A DNA stretch of 64,000 nt from Dickeya oryzae (GCF_009372235.1 NZ_SULL01000014.1:62001-126000), one strand, 5' to 3'; positions 49,634 to 58,665 are shown, counted from the stretch's first letter. The notes: generated by a model not told the origin, from the letters alone. Numbers and translations are program-made.

Positions 49634-50026
49634 TTACTTGCGATCGGCACGAAAGCATTTCATATCCACTTCCACTTTGCAGTCGACGACCAAATCCTGC
49701 ACGCTGCAAATTCGTGCGGGCGGATGGCCGTTAAATATTTCACTGAATACTTTATTAAATGAACTGAAGTAACGGGCGTCGGTTAATACTGCCGTGACGT
49801 GGACGACATCTTCCACACGGTAACCCGCTTCACGCATGATAGTCAGGCAATTATCGAACGCTAATTGCGTTTGCTCGATGATGCCACCTTCCACCACTTC
49901 GCCATTGCGCATGGGCGTTTGACCGGAGATATACAGCCATCCATCGGCTTCGACGGCCCGTGCGAATGGCAGTTTTTGCCCGCCAGTCCCCGTCCCACCC
50001 TCAATGCCGTAGCGTTTGATCGTCAT
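49634..50026 (-). CDS. RidA (YjgF/YER057c/UK114) family protein
   Basis: Enamine/imine deaminase family. 130 residues; the catalytic arginine is R105 in HPPARICSVQDLVVDCKVEV, the position used by RidA for substrate carboxylate binding. RidA hydrolyses reactive 2-aminoacrylate-type intermediates made by PLP dehydratases, which matches the PLP enzyme in the same cluster. It is the first gene reading away from the IclR regulator, with a palindrome 53 bases upstream. Confidence 0.9.
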   Translation of the reverse strand: MTIKRYGIEGGTGTGGQKLPFARAVEADGWLYISGQTPMRNGEVVEGGIIEQTQLAFDNCLTIMREAGYRVEDVVHVTAVLTDARYFSSFNKVFSEIFNGHPPARICSVQDLVVDCKVEVDMKCFRADRK

Positions 50027-50429
50027 GCCACCTGCTCCTTATTCATGATAACTCGGGTATTGTGTTGCCTGTATCTTTGTCCGATATATCAGACTAAAAT
50101 CTGCAATACCGGATAGCGCAAGATTTGCACAGGATTTTTATTTTTGCAATATAGGGATCCGTATTTAATTTTTAATCCTGCTGACAGGATCCCAAAAATA
50201 AGAGAAACGAATATCAGTTTTAGGGATGAAAACATCGGCAGTATTGATATTTTTAACCCTGCTATTATTTATTGCGCCAACATGGGGCACTAAAATGGAG
50301 CGCAGGTATTATCGGTATCCAGAGTAAAAAATTATTTTATCGAGATGGGTTAACGAGGGCTGGCAGTGTATGATGCTTTCTTTTTTCAGCGTATTTATCA
50401 TTGCATGATTGCAACAGGAGAATGTGCCT
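50027..50429. other. Divergent ridA/IclR-regulator control region
   Basis: About 400 AT-rich bases containing a 16-bp near-palindrome close to the ridA start (listed separately). The IclR-type gene's ribosome-binding site CAGGAGAA lies at 50415-50422. No other gene is visible. Confidence 0.5.
50079..50094. promoter_or_regulatory. Candidate operator of the IclR-type regulator
   Basis: GTCCGATATATCAGAC is palindromic except for one symmetric pair. It sits 53 bases before ridA in the divergent region, the typical place for an IclR-family operator. Assignment is by position only. Confidence 0.45.
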
Positions 50430-51182
50430 ATGTCTGACGAGAAAACGTCACGGGCGCGCGGTGTGGACCGGGTCATCGAGATTTTTCGCCAACTGCATAT
50501 TTCCAGAAAACCCATGGCCATGCGTGATTTGATTGACGCGACAGGTGCTCCCCGTTCCAGCGTCTATGAACTGGTGAGCCTGCTCAGTGAGGCTGGCTTG
50601 CTGGAACTGGATGCTGATGGTGCCGTGTTCTTCGGTCGTGAGATGCACTACTATGGTGCGGACTACATGGCGCACAATGATTTAATTCGTCGTGCGCACC
50701 AGCTCATGGTGGAACTCGTTGCGCGTCATGGTGAAACCGTGCAGCTCTGCATGCTGGAAGGGAATAAATACACCGTCGTGCTATCGGAAAGTAACGCACA
50801 TCCCTTCAAGATAACCTCGGATATCGGTGTACGCGTTCCCATTCCGTGGACGGCGACGGGGCGGTTGCTACTGAGCAATTGGTCAGACAGTGCCATTCTT
50901 GAGCTGATCCCTGAAGAGGATTATCGTCTGGCGAATGGAACCGTTCTGGATAAACAGGCGTTTCTTGATGATATTCATCAGGCAGGGCTGCAAGGGTATT
51001 GCCAGACGGAAGGGCTATCGGAAAGTTTTACCTGTTGCATGGCTGCCCCGATTCGCTCACGCAGTGGTCAGGCGGTAGCGGCTGTCTGCTTTATGATCAG
51101 CCGCGATACGCCGCCAGAACGCCGTAAAATGCTCTTGGAAGAGTTGATTGTTTCCGGGCAGAAGCTGTCTGATTTCACCTGA
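50430..51182 (+). CDS. IclR-family transcription regulator
   Basis: 250 residues. The N-terminal winged helix (~8-65; VIEIFRQLHISRKPMAMRDL, then IDATGAPRSSVYELVSLLSE) is followed by the IclR effector domain (~75-245), with VGVRVPIPWTATGRLLLSNW-like block and ESFTCCMAAPIRSRSGQAVA. I chose ATG at 50430 with CAGGAGAA upstream; seven earlier codons are possible. It is divergent from ridA and the importer and probably controls them. Confidence 0.92.
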   Translation: MSDEKTSRARGVDRVIEIFRQLHISRKPMAMRDLIDATGAPRSSVYELVSLLSEAGLLELDADGAVFFGREMHYYGADYMAHNDLIRRAHQLMVELVARHGETVQLCMLEGNKYTVVLSESNAHPFKITSDIGVRVPIPWTATGRLLLSNWSDSAILELIPEEDYRLANGTVLDKQAFLDDIHQAGLQGYCQTEGLSESFTCCMAAPIRSRSGQAVAAVCFMISRDTPPERRKMLLEELIVSGQKLSDFT

Positions 51183-51440
51183 TGTGATTTCCTGGAGGCT
51201 CCGGTACAGCCCAGTATTTTCTGTGTCGGGGACTTTCATCGATAATTCACCTGAGAGCCACTATTAAGTGGTTTTCATGTGTTGCCGGGGGTTACGCGTC
51301 AATGGCCAGTAGACTGCATCTTACGATCGGTTATAGCGATCAATTCTGAATAATTGATCTATAGAAACGTCTATAAAATAATCGATTTAGATGCCATCAT
51401 GATTATGCTTAAAACGCTAATTGAAACGCCAGGGAAGCGG

Positions 51441-51465
51441 CCCACTGAGCAATCAGTGGGTTTTT
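51441..51465 (+). terminator. Intrinsic terminator (plus strand)
   Basis: CCCACTGA-GCAA-TCAGTGGG followed by five T. It stands ~260 bases past the IclR-type gene and overlaps the end of a minus-strand frame. Confidence 0.75.
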
Positions 51466-51679
51466 AGCGATTTAATACGGCTCCCCATTTCATCGAGTGC
51501 ATCGAACATTGTTTCACACTGAGCTATATGCAGTGGTATTGCTATACCAGGTAATATTTTGACTGCCAACCAGCCACTAATATCCTCAAAAACTGCATAA
51601 GCCCATGCGGACATTCGGTTAGCATTTCGTTATTTTCGAGTACACAAATTATATTTCCATGGTGGTCGATAGTTCTCAT
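51453..51679 (-). pseudogene. Frameshifted small gene of unknown function
   Basis: Two overlapping minus-strand frames together look like one ~75-residue protein. Frame A starts at 51679 (MRTIDHHGNIICVLENNEML, then TECPHG) and soon runs into an unnatural tail. Frame B, open from 51614, continues as AWAYAVFEDISGWLAVKILP then IHIAQ-like and FDALDEMGSRIKSLKTH. A single-base change near the GGG at ~51602-51607 would join them. The family is not recognised. Sequencing error is an alternative explanation. Confidence 0.45.
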
Positions 51680-51831
51680 TTTTTATTACATCCATGTAAT
51701 TGAATAGTCTATCTTGCTACAGAAAGTAGTAGATATCCAGCTTGCAGCAATTTACACCGGGTACGGAATTTCGGGCCAATTTCGGGCATTTTCGGGCCGA
51801 CTGATATTTTTTTGTTTTAAATCAAAGATAT

Positions 51832-51937
51832 AAAAAAAGACCGAACACGATTCCTGTGCCCGGTCTAGGGAAATGGCTCTTGGGAGAGAGCCGTGCGCTA
51901 AAAGTTGGCATTTGTTGCAAGTTGCATCACAACCTGC
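51832..51937 (-). ncRNA. sdsR: Small RNA SdsR (RyeB)
   Basis: The minus strand contains the highly conserved SdsR core: AATGCCAACTTTTAGCGCAC, then GGCTCTCTCCCAAGAGCC and the terminal hairpin AGACCGGGCACAGGAATCGT-GTTCGGTCT followed by seven T. The predicted length is ~106 nt (E. coli 104). SdsR is a sigma-S-dependent, Hfq-binding stationary-phase RNA that represses ompD, mutS and others. The 5' third differs from E. coli. It is adjacent to yebY, as in enterics, where an antisense RNA (RyeA/SraC) is made from the other strand; I cannot verify that one here. Confidence 0.92.
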
Positions 51938-51940
51938 TCT

Positions 51941-51950
51941 TTAAGCGTAG
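51941..51950 (-). promoter_or_regulatory. Sigma-S -10 element of sdsR
   Basis: On the minus strand CTACGCTTAA matches the extended sigma-S -10 consensus (CTAnnnTTAA) and ends four bases before the predicted SdsR start near 51937. Confidence 0.8.
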
Positions 51951-52081
51951 ACGACCCCTCTCTGTTTTCCAGTCTGGCACGCGCTTTGACGGTCAATTCC
52001 GAAACAATCTGTACACTTTGTGACAACCAACGCAAACCTGCATATTGACGAGCCACTCGCTTTTCTGTCGTGCTATATGTG

Positions 52082-52420
52082 CTATTGGCACAGGCGTTGT
52101 GCCCGGTCAATAAAGGGTTGCAGACTCATTTTTTGTCCCGGATTTTTTGGGTCATCCAGAAGGATGGTTTCCAACGAGCTGGCGTTTACCTTACCGGTGC
52201 TGACTTGTTCACGAGCGATGTCGTTAAGTGGATACTGTACCAGCGTGCTGGGGTTAATCACGTACATCGCGTGGTCAGCCCGGCAGATTAGCTGAACCTC
52301 TTCACGATTAAATGCCCAATTTGCGCCATATTCCAGCTTACTTAAATTTGCCAATTGCGTGGCAGCTAATGCCTGCGCTGACAGGGCCGAGACAATCAGT
52401 GGCAGTACTACTTTTTTCAT
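52082..52420 (-). CDS. yebY: YebY, DUF2511 periplasmic protein
   Basis: 112 residues from [20 protein letters not shown], a signal peptide. The mature part contains the family blocks [40 protein letters not shown] and [20 protein letters not shown] with a Cys pair (C in LICR and final RLCQ). YebY is co-regulated with copper genes yobA-yebZ in E. coli. Here it is detached from copCD. A longer frame start at 52444 is rejected. Confidence 0.93.
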   Translation of the reverse strand: MKKVVLPLIVSALSAQALAATQLANLSKLEYGANWAFNREEVQLICRADHAMYVINPSTLVQYPLNDIAREQVSTGKVNASSLETILLDDPKNPGQKMSLQPFIDRAQRLCQ

Positions 52421-52715
52421 CGTGATATTCCATGTAAAGCGCACCCTGACCGGAGGTCACCTCAGGCATACTGTCGGGTGCTGGATTCGCTATGGTTAAG
52501 GCGTGAGATAAACCAGTATGACTGAAGCCGTGATCATAACGGCCTGCTTTGATGAAGTCGAGCTAACGGCGTAGCGAGTGCAACTGATGCGAAGTTAAGC
52601 GCCAGGTTGCTCAAGATTAAGGATAAAATGTGGAGACCGGGTAGCGGTTAAGGTGCCGTTGAGGTCAATCCTGAGATGTTGCAATGGGAAACAACCATCA
52701 ACGGGATTACACATA

Positions 52716-53111
52716 ATGAAAAAAATCATTGCCGCGGCTGCGCTGTCGGTCGCGTTGGTTGGCTGTGCGAATCAGTCAGCCTCAATGCGGATGGCCGCTG
52801 AAACGGCGGATTATGGAACATTACCGGCAGATTATAAAAAACAGATTTACAGCTATTGCAGCTTTGCGCTGAAAGACCCGTATAGCGCGCATTATTCATT
52901 CATGGCGCCATACAAAGGTTATTTGGAAAAGGACTCATTCACATCAAAGAATAAAGTCACATTTGGCTGGGTGGTCCCGGTGGTGATCAATGCGAAGAAC
53001 GGGTTCGGTGCCTATATGGGGAAACATAAGATGTTGTTTGTGTTCTCTGAGGGGAAAATTAAAGACTCGTCATTCAACAAATCGTTCGGCAAGGTGGTAC
53101 CGGTTATTTAA
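52716..53111 (+). CDS. Small lipoprotein, 131 aa, unknown function
   Basis: The lipoprotein signal MKKIIAAAALSVALVGCANQ has lipobox LVGC (Cys 17). The mature part contains DYKKQIYSYCSFALKDPYSA and GWVVPVVINAKNGFGAYMGK, then FVFSEGKIKDSSFNKSFGKV, resembling small enterobacterial lipoproteins annotated as hypothetical. ATG at 52716 was chosen because the signal peptide starts there. It is a single gene between yebY (divergent) and yeaH (convergent). Confidence 0.8.
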   Translation: MKKIIAAAALSVALVGCANQSASMRMAAETADYGTLPADYKKQIYSYCSFALKDPYSAHYSFMAPYKGYLEKDSFTSKNKVTFGWVVPVVINAKNGFGAYMGKHKMLFVFSEGKIKDSSFNKSFGKVVPVI

Positions 53112-53212
53112 ATGTTTGCTGGGTTGATGAAATATCGGTCCGTACAGCAGAAAAGGGTAGGGATAACAGGGGAAGCAGCCAGCGTGTAACACGCTGGCTG
53201 ATGTAGGTCTGG

Positions 53213-54490
53213 TTAATTGTTGACGGTTTGTTTGTGAAAGATTTCGCGAAAGACGGGGTAAATATCGTCCTGATCGCGAATATGCTGCATGGCAAAATTA
53301 TCAAAATTCTCCCGCAGCACTTCATATTCCCGCCACAGCGTTTGGTGAGAGCGGCGGGTGATCTCTATATAGCTGTAGTAACGCACCACCGGCAGCAGGC
53401 GGGTGGTCAGTAATTCACGACAGAGCGGCGAATCGTCCGCCCAGTTATCGCCATCGGAAGCCTGCGCGGCATAAATATTCCACTGCGCGGGGTTATAACG
53501 TTCTTTGACGACATCCTCCATTAATTTCAGGGCGCTGGAGACAATCGTGCCACCGGTTTCCTGAGAGTAGAAGAATTCCTGCTCATCCACTTCCTTGGCC
53601 TGTGTATGGTGGCGGATGTACACCACCTCCACATTTTTGTAGGTTCGACTCAGGAACAGATACAACAGGATGTAAAAACGTTTGGCGATGTCCTTGGTGG
53701 CCTGGTCCATAGAACCAGAGACATCCATCAGACAGAACATCACCGCCTGGCTCGACGGTTCCGGTCGGCGTTCGTAATTCTTGTAACGCAGATCGAAGGT
53801 GTCGATAAACGGCACACTGGCGATACGCTGGCGTAACTCGGCGATTTCCTGACGCAGCCGCTCCTCCTCCAGCAGCTGAGCCGGTTCCGTGTTTTCCAGC
53901 AATGCCAGGTCTTCCTCTCGCTGGTGAAGATCGCGTCGTTTACCGGCGGTCATCGCCATGCGGCGGGCCAGCGAGTTTTGCAGTGAGCGCACCACGCTGA
54001 TATTGGCGGGGACGCCATTGGCGGTGTACCCCGCACGGTGGGTTTTGTACTCGTTCAGTTGCCGATGCTCGGTTTTTTTCAGGTTTGGCAGCGCCAGATC
54101 TTCGAACAGCAGGTCAAGATATTCATCTTTGGATATCTGGAACACGAAATCATCCTGGCCTTCACCGTCTTGTCCGGCATCCCCCTGGCCTGAGCCGCTA
54201 CCGCCGCCGCCACCCTGAGGGCGCTCGATCTTGTCGTTCTCGACAAAGTGATCGTTACCGGGGTGTACCCGGTGACGAACCCCGCCACGCCCCTGATGGA
54301 ACATCGGTTCACTGATATCCGCGTTGGGGATCGAGATAGACTCCCCATTTTCCACGTCGGTGACCGAACGCTTGTTAATGGCCCCGGCAATCGACTGCTT
54401 TATTTGCGACTTGTAACGGCGCAAAAAACGCTGGCGGTTAACCGCGCTTTTGTTCTTGCCGTTCAAGCGCCGATCAATGAAATAGGCCAT
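53213..54490 (-). CDS. yeaH: DUF444 / vWA-domain protein YeaH
   Basis: 425 residues, close to E. coli YeaH (427). Recognisable parts are the start [20 protein letters not shown], the Gly-rich [12 protein letters not shown] stretch, and a C-terminal von Willebrand A-like domain with the MIDAS motif in [20 protein letters not shown]. It acts with the kinase YeaG in nitrogen and stationary-phase stress. It lies 36 bases downstream of yeaG in one operon. Confidence 0.96.
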   Translation of the reverse strand: MAYFIDRRLNGKNKSAVNRQRFLRRYKSQIKQSIAGAINKRSVTDVENGESISIPNADISEPMFHQGRGGVRHRVHPGNDHFVENDKIERPQGGGGGSGSGQGDAGQDGEGQDDFVFQISKDEYLDLLFEDLALPNLKKTEHRQLNEYKTHRAGYTANGVPANISVVRSLQNSLARRMAMTAGKRRDLHQREEDLALLENTEPAQLLEEERLRQEIAELRQRIASVPFIDTFDLRYKNYERRPEPSSQAVMFCLMDVSGSMDQATKDIAKRFYILLYLFLSRTYKNVEVVYIRHHTQAKEVDEQEFFYSQETGGTIVSSALKLMEDVVKERYNPAQWNIYAAQASDGDNWADDSPLCRELLTTRLLPVVRYYSYIEITRRSHQTLWREYEVLRENFDNFAMQHIRDQDDIYPVFREIFHKQTVNN

Positions 54491-54526
54491 GTTTCCCCCA
54501 AACGACATGCCTGTCGATGTCCGGCA

Positions 54527-56461
54527 TCAGGATGACTTCCTCACGCGCAGGTACCATTCGCACAGCAAACGCACCTGTTTGCGGGTGTAGCCTTTTTCCA
54601 TCATGCGATCGACAAAGTCGTCGTGTTTTTTCTGCTCTTCCGTCGATGTTTTGGTGTTAAACGAAATCACCGGCAGCAGCTCTTCGGTATTGGAGAACAT
54701 CTTTTTCTCAATGACCGTGCGCAGTTTTTCATAGCTGGTCCAGTTCGGATTACGGCCGCTATTGCTGGCGCGGGCGCGTAATACAAAGTTGACGATCTCG
54801 TTGCGGAAGTCTTTCGGGTTACTGATACCCGCCGGTTTTTCGATTTTCTCCAGTTCAGCGTTAAGTGATTCACGATCAAACAACTGACCGGTATCCGGGT
54901 CACGGTATTCCTGATCCTGAATCCAGAAGTCGGCATAGGTCACATAGCGATCAAAGATGTTTTGACCGTATTCCGAGTAGGACTCAAGGTAGGCCGTCTG
55001 TATTTCCTTACCGATGAATTCGGCGTATTTTGGAATCAGGTAGCCTTTCAGGTGTTCCAGGTATTTCTCCGCGACATCCTGCGGGAACTGTTCCCGCTCA
55101 ATTTGCTGTTCCAGTACATAGAACAGGTGAACCGGGTTGGCCGCTACTTCGCTGTGATCAAAGTTGAACACGCGCGAGAGGATCTTAAAGGCAAAACGGG
55201 TGGAAAGCCCTTTCATGCCTTCATCGACACCTGCGTAATCACGGTACTCCTGATACGACTTGGCCTTCGGATCGGTATCTTTCAGGCTTTCACCATCGTA
55301 TACCCGCATTTTTGAGTAGATACTGGAGTTTTCTGGATCTTTGAGCCGCGACAAAATGGAGAAGCGGGCTAGTGTTTCCAGCGTGCCGGGGGCGCAGGGG
55401 GCGCGACTCAGCTCACTGTTTACCAACAACTTGTCATAAATTCTGACTTCTTCGGAAACCCGCAGGCAATAAGGCACTTTGACGATGTAGACACGGTCGA
55501 GAAAAGCCTCGTTGTTTTTGTTGTTACGGAATTGCACCCATTCAGATTCGTTGGAGTGGGCGAGGATAATCCCGTTAAACGGCAGCGCGGCAATACCTTC
55601 GGTACCGTTATAGTTGCCTTCCTGTGTGGCGGTCAGTAAGGGGTGAAGCACTTTGATCGGTGCTTTAAACATTTCCACGAATTCCATCACGCCCTGGTTG
55701 GCACGGCACAGCGCGCCGGAGTAGCCATAAGCGTCCGGGTCGTTTTGTGCGAAATGCTCCAGCTTGCGGATGTCCACTTTACCGACCAGCGCTGAAATGT
55801 CCTGGTTGTTTTCATCACCCGGCTCGGTTTTGGCGATAGCCAGTTGGGCCAGAATAGAAGGCCAGACTTTGACGACACGGAACTTGGTGATATCACCACC
55901 AAATTCCTGCAGGCGTTTGGCTGCCCAGGGAGACATGATAGTGCCCAGATAGCGGCGTGGAACGCCGTATTCTTTCTCCAGGATTGACGCATCTTCTTGC
56001 GGGTTGAACAAGCACAGCGGATGGTCGTTGACCGGGCTACGCTCGCCGTTGGCGCTCAGGATATAAATAGGAACACGCTGCATCAGTGCTTTCAGTCGTT
56101 CAGCCAGCGAGGATTTACCGCCGCCGACCGGGCCCAGCAGATAGAGGATTTGTTTCTTCTCTTCAAGCCCTTGCGCGGCATGTTTCAGATAGGAAACAAT
56201 TTGTTCGATGGCTTCTTCCATGCCATAGAACTCTTCGAACGCAGGGTAGCGGGCAATTACCCGGTTGGAAAACAAACGAGACAGACGTGGTTCCTGGGCG
56301 GTGTCTACCATAACCGGTTCACCGATAGCCATTAACAATCGCTCAGCGGCGTTCGCATACGCACTGCGGTCTTGCTGGCAGATGGTAAGGAACTCTTGCA
56401 GAGTGAACTCTTCGTCTTTGGCAGCGTCGTAACGCTGACGATAATGATCAAATATGTTCAT
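54527..56461 (-). CDS. yeaG: PrkA-type serine protein kinase YeaG
   Basis: 644 residues, identical in length to E. coli. The AAA-like PrkA N-terminal domain has Walker A GPVGGGKS (residues 110-118 region) and strong blocks such as YLLGPVGGGKSSLAERLKAL and CRANQGVMEFVEMFKAPIKV; the C-terminal kinase domain follows (WTSYEKLRTVIEKKMFSNTE). It is involved in nitrogen-starvation and stationary-phase adaptation. First gene of yeaGH. Confidence 0.97.
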   Translation of the reverse strand: MNIFDHYRQRYDAAKDEEFTLQEFLTICQQDRSAYANAAERLLMAIGEPVMVDTAQEPRLSRLFSNRVIARYPAFEEFYGMEEAIEQIVSYLKHAAQGLEEKKQILYLLGPVGGGKSSLAERLKALMQRVPIYILSANGERSPVNDHPLCLFNPQEDASILEKEYGVPRRYLGTIMSPWAAKRLQEFGGDITKFRVVKVWPSILAQLAIAKTEPGDENNQDISALVGKVDIRKLEHFAQNDPDAYGYSGALCRANQGVMEFVEMFKAPIKVLHPLLTATQEGNYNGTEGIAALPFNGIILAHSNESEWVQFRNNKNNEAFLDRVYIVKVPYCLRVSEEVRIYDKLLVNSELSRAPCAPGTLETLARFSILSRLKDPENSSIYSKMRVYDGESLKDTDPKAKSYQEYRDYAGVDEGMKGLSTRFAFKILSRVFNFDHSEVAANPVHLFYVLEQQIEREQFPQDVAEKYLEHLKGYLIPKYAEFIGKEIQTAYLESYSEYGQNIFDRYVTYADFWIQDQEYRDPDTGQLFDRESLNAELEKIEKPAGISNPKDFRNEIVNFVLRARASNSGRNPNWTSYEKLRTVIEKKMFSNTEELLPVISFNTKTSTEEQKKHDDFVDRMMEKGYTRKQVRLLCEWYLRVRKSS

Positions 56462-56910
56462 AGCGTTGCCCGTCCTTCGTCGATTAACACAGAGTAAGAG
56501 AGCGAATGGTATGTATAAAGCCTATGTAATGGATGGCTCTCCCGGAAGAAGACCTCATACTGGAATACAGCAACCCTTATGCCAACTTGGCTGGCAATGG
56601 GTCTGGGGATTACTGGCACCCGGCTGTAGTCAGCGGAAATCCTCTGCCTTGTTTAAAGCGTAGTTTGCATCCATAAATTTGCCTCTATTCTTGCGTCGCA
56701 TTTTTAAGATATTTCAATGACTCACTTCGGCATGAGGGCGTAAAGCTGGCTTTTTTATCCGCCAACGCAGACCCGATGCGGGGTGATGATTGGCAGACGA
56801 AATCGTTATAACTTATGTATCTTTCACATTAATGTGATGTATGTAGGACTCCGGCGCTGCTATGCTGCCGAATGCGATCAAATGTGTAACATCGAAGGAG
56901 CGCGACGACC
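56462..56910. other. Divergent yeaG/mipA intergenic region
   Basis: 449 bases. I looked for a sigma-54 site for yeaG (GG-N10-GC spacing) on the minus strand and found none with correct spacing. A perfect palindrome at 56824-56837 is listed separately. A 69-residue open frame at 56454-56663 has no homology signal. Nothing else is seen. Confidence 0.5.
56824..56837. promoter_or_regulatory. 14-bp perfect palindrome upstream of mipA
   Basis: TCACATTAATGTGA, 73 bases before the mipA start. The half-sites have the reverse order of a CRP site, so another regulator is likely if functional. Confidence 0.35.
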
Positions 56911-57660
56911 GTGAAAAAACACGTATTCACTTTCTTAACGGCGACACTGGCTGGCGCGGTTATGACTGGCACTGCACTGGCGGACGAGTTCTCGCTGGGC
57001 GTGGGTGCGGTTGGCGGAACGGCACTATACCGTGGCGATAGTGGGCATGTTTATCCTTTCCCAATGGTGAACTATGACGGCGAGAATTTTTATCTGCGTG
57101 GTCTGCAAGGTGGGTATTACCTGTGGAATGACGCACAGAACAAGCTCTCACTAACCGCCTATTACAATCCTTTCGGTTTTAGACCGGGAGACAGCGACGA
57201 CAGTCAGATGAAGCAGCTCGACCGGCGACGTGGCACGTTGATGGCGGGGCTGGCGTATCGTTACGACGCGCAGTGGGGGACGTTGCGCACGGTTTTCGCT
57301 GGCGACACGCTAGACTACAGCAACGGCCTGGTGTGGGATTCTGCCTACCTCTATCGCTTCAATGACGGCAACTGGAGCCTGACGCCGGGAATAGGGATTA
57401 CCTGGTCGAGCGAGAATCAGAACCGCTACTACTATGGTGTGACGGGCGATGAAGCGGCACGCTCTGGATTACGCAATTACCAACCGAACGATGGCTGGTC
57501 GCCCTACGTCGAGTTGAGTGCGGGTTATCAAATCAATTCCAACTGGAGTTCCTGGGTGAGTGGGCGTTATATCCGCTTGTCTGATGACGTGAAAGACAGC
57601 CCGATGGTCGATAAAAGCTATAACCTGATGCTGAGCGGTGGTGTCAGTTATCGTTTCTGA
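56911..57660 (+). CDS. mipA: MipA/OmpV-family outer membrane protein
   Basis: 249 residues, GTG start after GAAGGAG (56894-56900). The signal peptide ends near GTALA-DEFSLGVG. The rest is a small beta-barrel with alternating aromatic strands (YPFPMVNYDGENFYLRGLQG, LTPGIGITWSSENQNRYYYG) and a terminal Phe (SGGVSYRF), the usual outer membrane signature. MipA is a scaffolding protein for murein synthesis/hydrolysis in E. coli. Confidence 0.93.
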   Translation: MKKHVFTFLTATLAGAVMTGTALADEFSLGVGAVGGTALYRGDSGHVYPFPMVNYDGENFYLRGLQGGYYLWNDAQNKLSLTAYYNPFGFRPGDSDDSQMKQLDRRRGTLMAGLAYRYDAQWGTLRTVFAGDTLDYSNGLVWDSAYLYRFNDGNWSLTPGIGITWSSENQNRYYYGVTGDEAARSGLRNYQPNDGWSPYVELSAGYQINSNWSSWVSGRYIRLSDDVKDSPMVDKSYNLMLSGGVSYRF

Positions 57661-57696
57661 CATGGCGTGCTCGCGTATTGTGCATTAGCTGCACAA

Positions 57697-57720
57697 AAAT
57701 GGGGTGTGTTCACCCCATTT
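57697..57720 (+). terminator. Hairpin after mipA
   Basis: AAATGGGGTG-TGTT-CACCCCATTT, a perfect ten-base-pair stem; followed by GCACATT rather than a T run. Confidence 0.6.
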
Positions 57721-57774
57721 GCACATTAATGGCGCAGCCAAGGTTTGTTACCCTGAGCGCAGGAGGGTAAGAGC

Positions 57775-58626
57775 ATGCTAAAGCAGGTGGTATTCCCTGA
57801 GGGGAGAACGGTTCCCGCGATAGGTCAGGGAACGTGGTTTATGGGCGAGAGTGCACAACGACGACGTGCGGAAGTCAGTGCGCTACAGGCGGGTATTGAT
57901 CTGGGCATGACGCTGATCGATACGGCGGAAATGTATGCGGATGGTGGCGCGGAAGAGGTCGTCGGGGAGGCGCTGCGTGGCCGTCGTGATCAGGTTTATC
58001 TGGTTTCCAAGGTGTATCCGCATAATGCCGGTGGTGAACGGGCGATTGCCGCTTGCGAACGCAGTCTGAAACGTTTGAAAACTGATTATATCGACCTGTA
58101 TTTACTGCACTGGCGTGGCGGGATTCCGTTGACTGATACCATTACCGCGATGGAGCGCTTGCAACAGGCTGGCAAAATTGGGCGCTGGGGTGTCTCTAAT
58201 CTGGATACGCGGGATATGGTTGAACTGTGGTCATGTCAGGGAGGCAATCAGTGCCAGACTAATCAGGTGTTGTATCATCTGGCTTCACGCGGTATCGAAT
58301 ATGATTTACTGCCCTGGTGTCAGCAGCGCCAACTTCCGGTGATGGCGTACTGCCCTTTGGCTCAGGCCGGGCAATTACGACATGATTTATTGGCTCATCC
58401 GGCGGTCGTGCAGGTTGCTCACCAGCAGGCGCTGACACCCGCGCAGGTGTTGCTGGCCTGGGTGGTTCGCCAGTCTGGCGTTATTGCTATTCCCAAAGCC
58501 AGTACACTGGCACATGTCAAAGAAAACGCCGCTGCACTTGATGTGACGTTGTCACCTGAGCAGATAGCTACCCTCGATGAGGCTTATCCGGCACCTCGTC
58601 ACAAACAACCGCTGGATGTCGTATAA
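57775..58626 (+). CDS. yeaE: Aldo/keto reductase YeaE
   Basis: 283 residues, NADPH-dependent aldo/keto reductase; YeaE reduces methylglyoxal in E. coli. The catalytic tetrad is visible: Asp in LIDTAEMYADGGAEE, Tyr (Y51 region, same block), Lys in VYLVSKVYPHNAG and His in DLYLLHWRGGIP. The NADPH-binding end is GVIAIPKASTLAHVKENAAA. It begins AAGCAGGTGGTATTC after GGAGGG. Confidence 0.94.
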   Translation: MLKQVVFPEGRTVPAIGQGTWFMGESAQRRRAEVSALQAGIDLGMTLIDTAEMYADGGAEEVVGEALRGRRDQVYLVSKVYPHNAGGERAIAACERSLKRLKTDYIDLYLLHWRGGIPLTDTITAMERLQQAGKIGRWGVSNLDTRDMVELWSCQGGNQCQTNQVLYHLASRGIEYDLLPWCQQRQLPVMAYCPLAQAGQLRHDLLAHPAVVQVAHQQALTPAQVLLAWVVRQSGVIAIPKASTLAHVKENAAALDVTLSPEQIATLDEAYPAPRHKQPLDVV

Positions 58627-58641
58627 GCGGGATAACCCAAG

Positions 58642-58665
58642 CATGACTGGCTTTCGCCAGTCATG
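58642..58665. terminator. Hairpin between convergent yeaE and yeaD
   Basis: CATGACTGGC-TTTC-GCCAGTCATG, a perfect ten-base-pair stem with a four-base loop and no T run. Confidence 0.5.

Larger units (their letters stand above)
51183..51831. other. Intergenic region with a broken small gene
   Basis: ~650 AT-rich bases. They contain an inverted repeat GATCAATT-CTGAAT-AATTGATC (51338-51359), a terminator (51441-51465) and a frameshifted small reading frame (51453-51679, minus). Between 51740 and 51800 a short motif TTTCGGGC repeats three times. Low GC and lack of synteny suggest acquired DNA. Confidence 0.5.

Noticed and set aside
56824-56837. CRP site before mipA
   Set aside because: The half-sites occur as TCACA...TGTGA, the reverse of TGTGA-N6-TCACA.
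56462-56910. Sigma-54 promoter for yeaG
   Set aside because: No GG-N10-GC pair with a reasonable TGGCAC/TTGC context was found on the minus strand.
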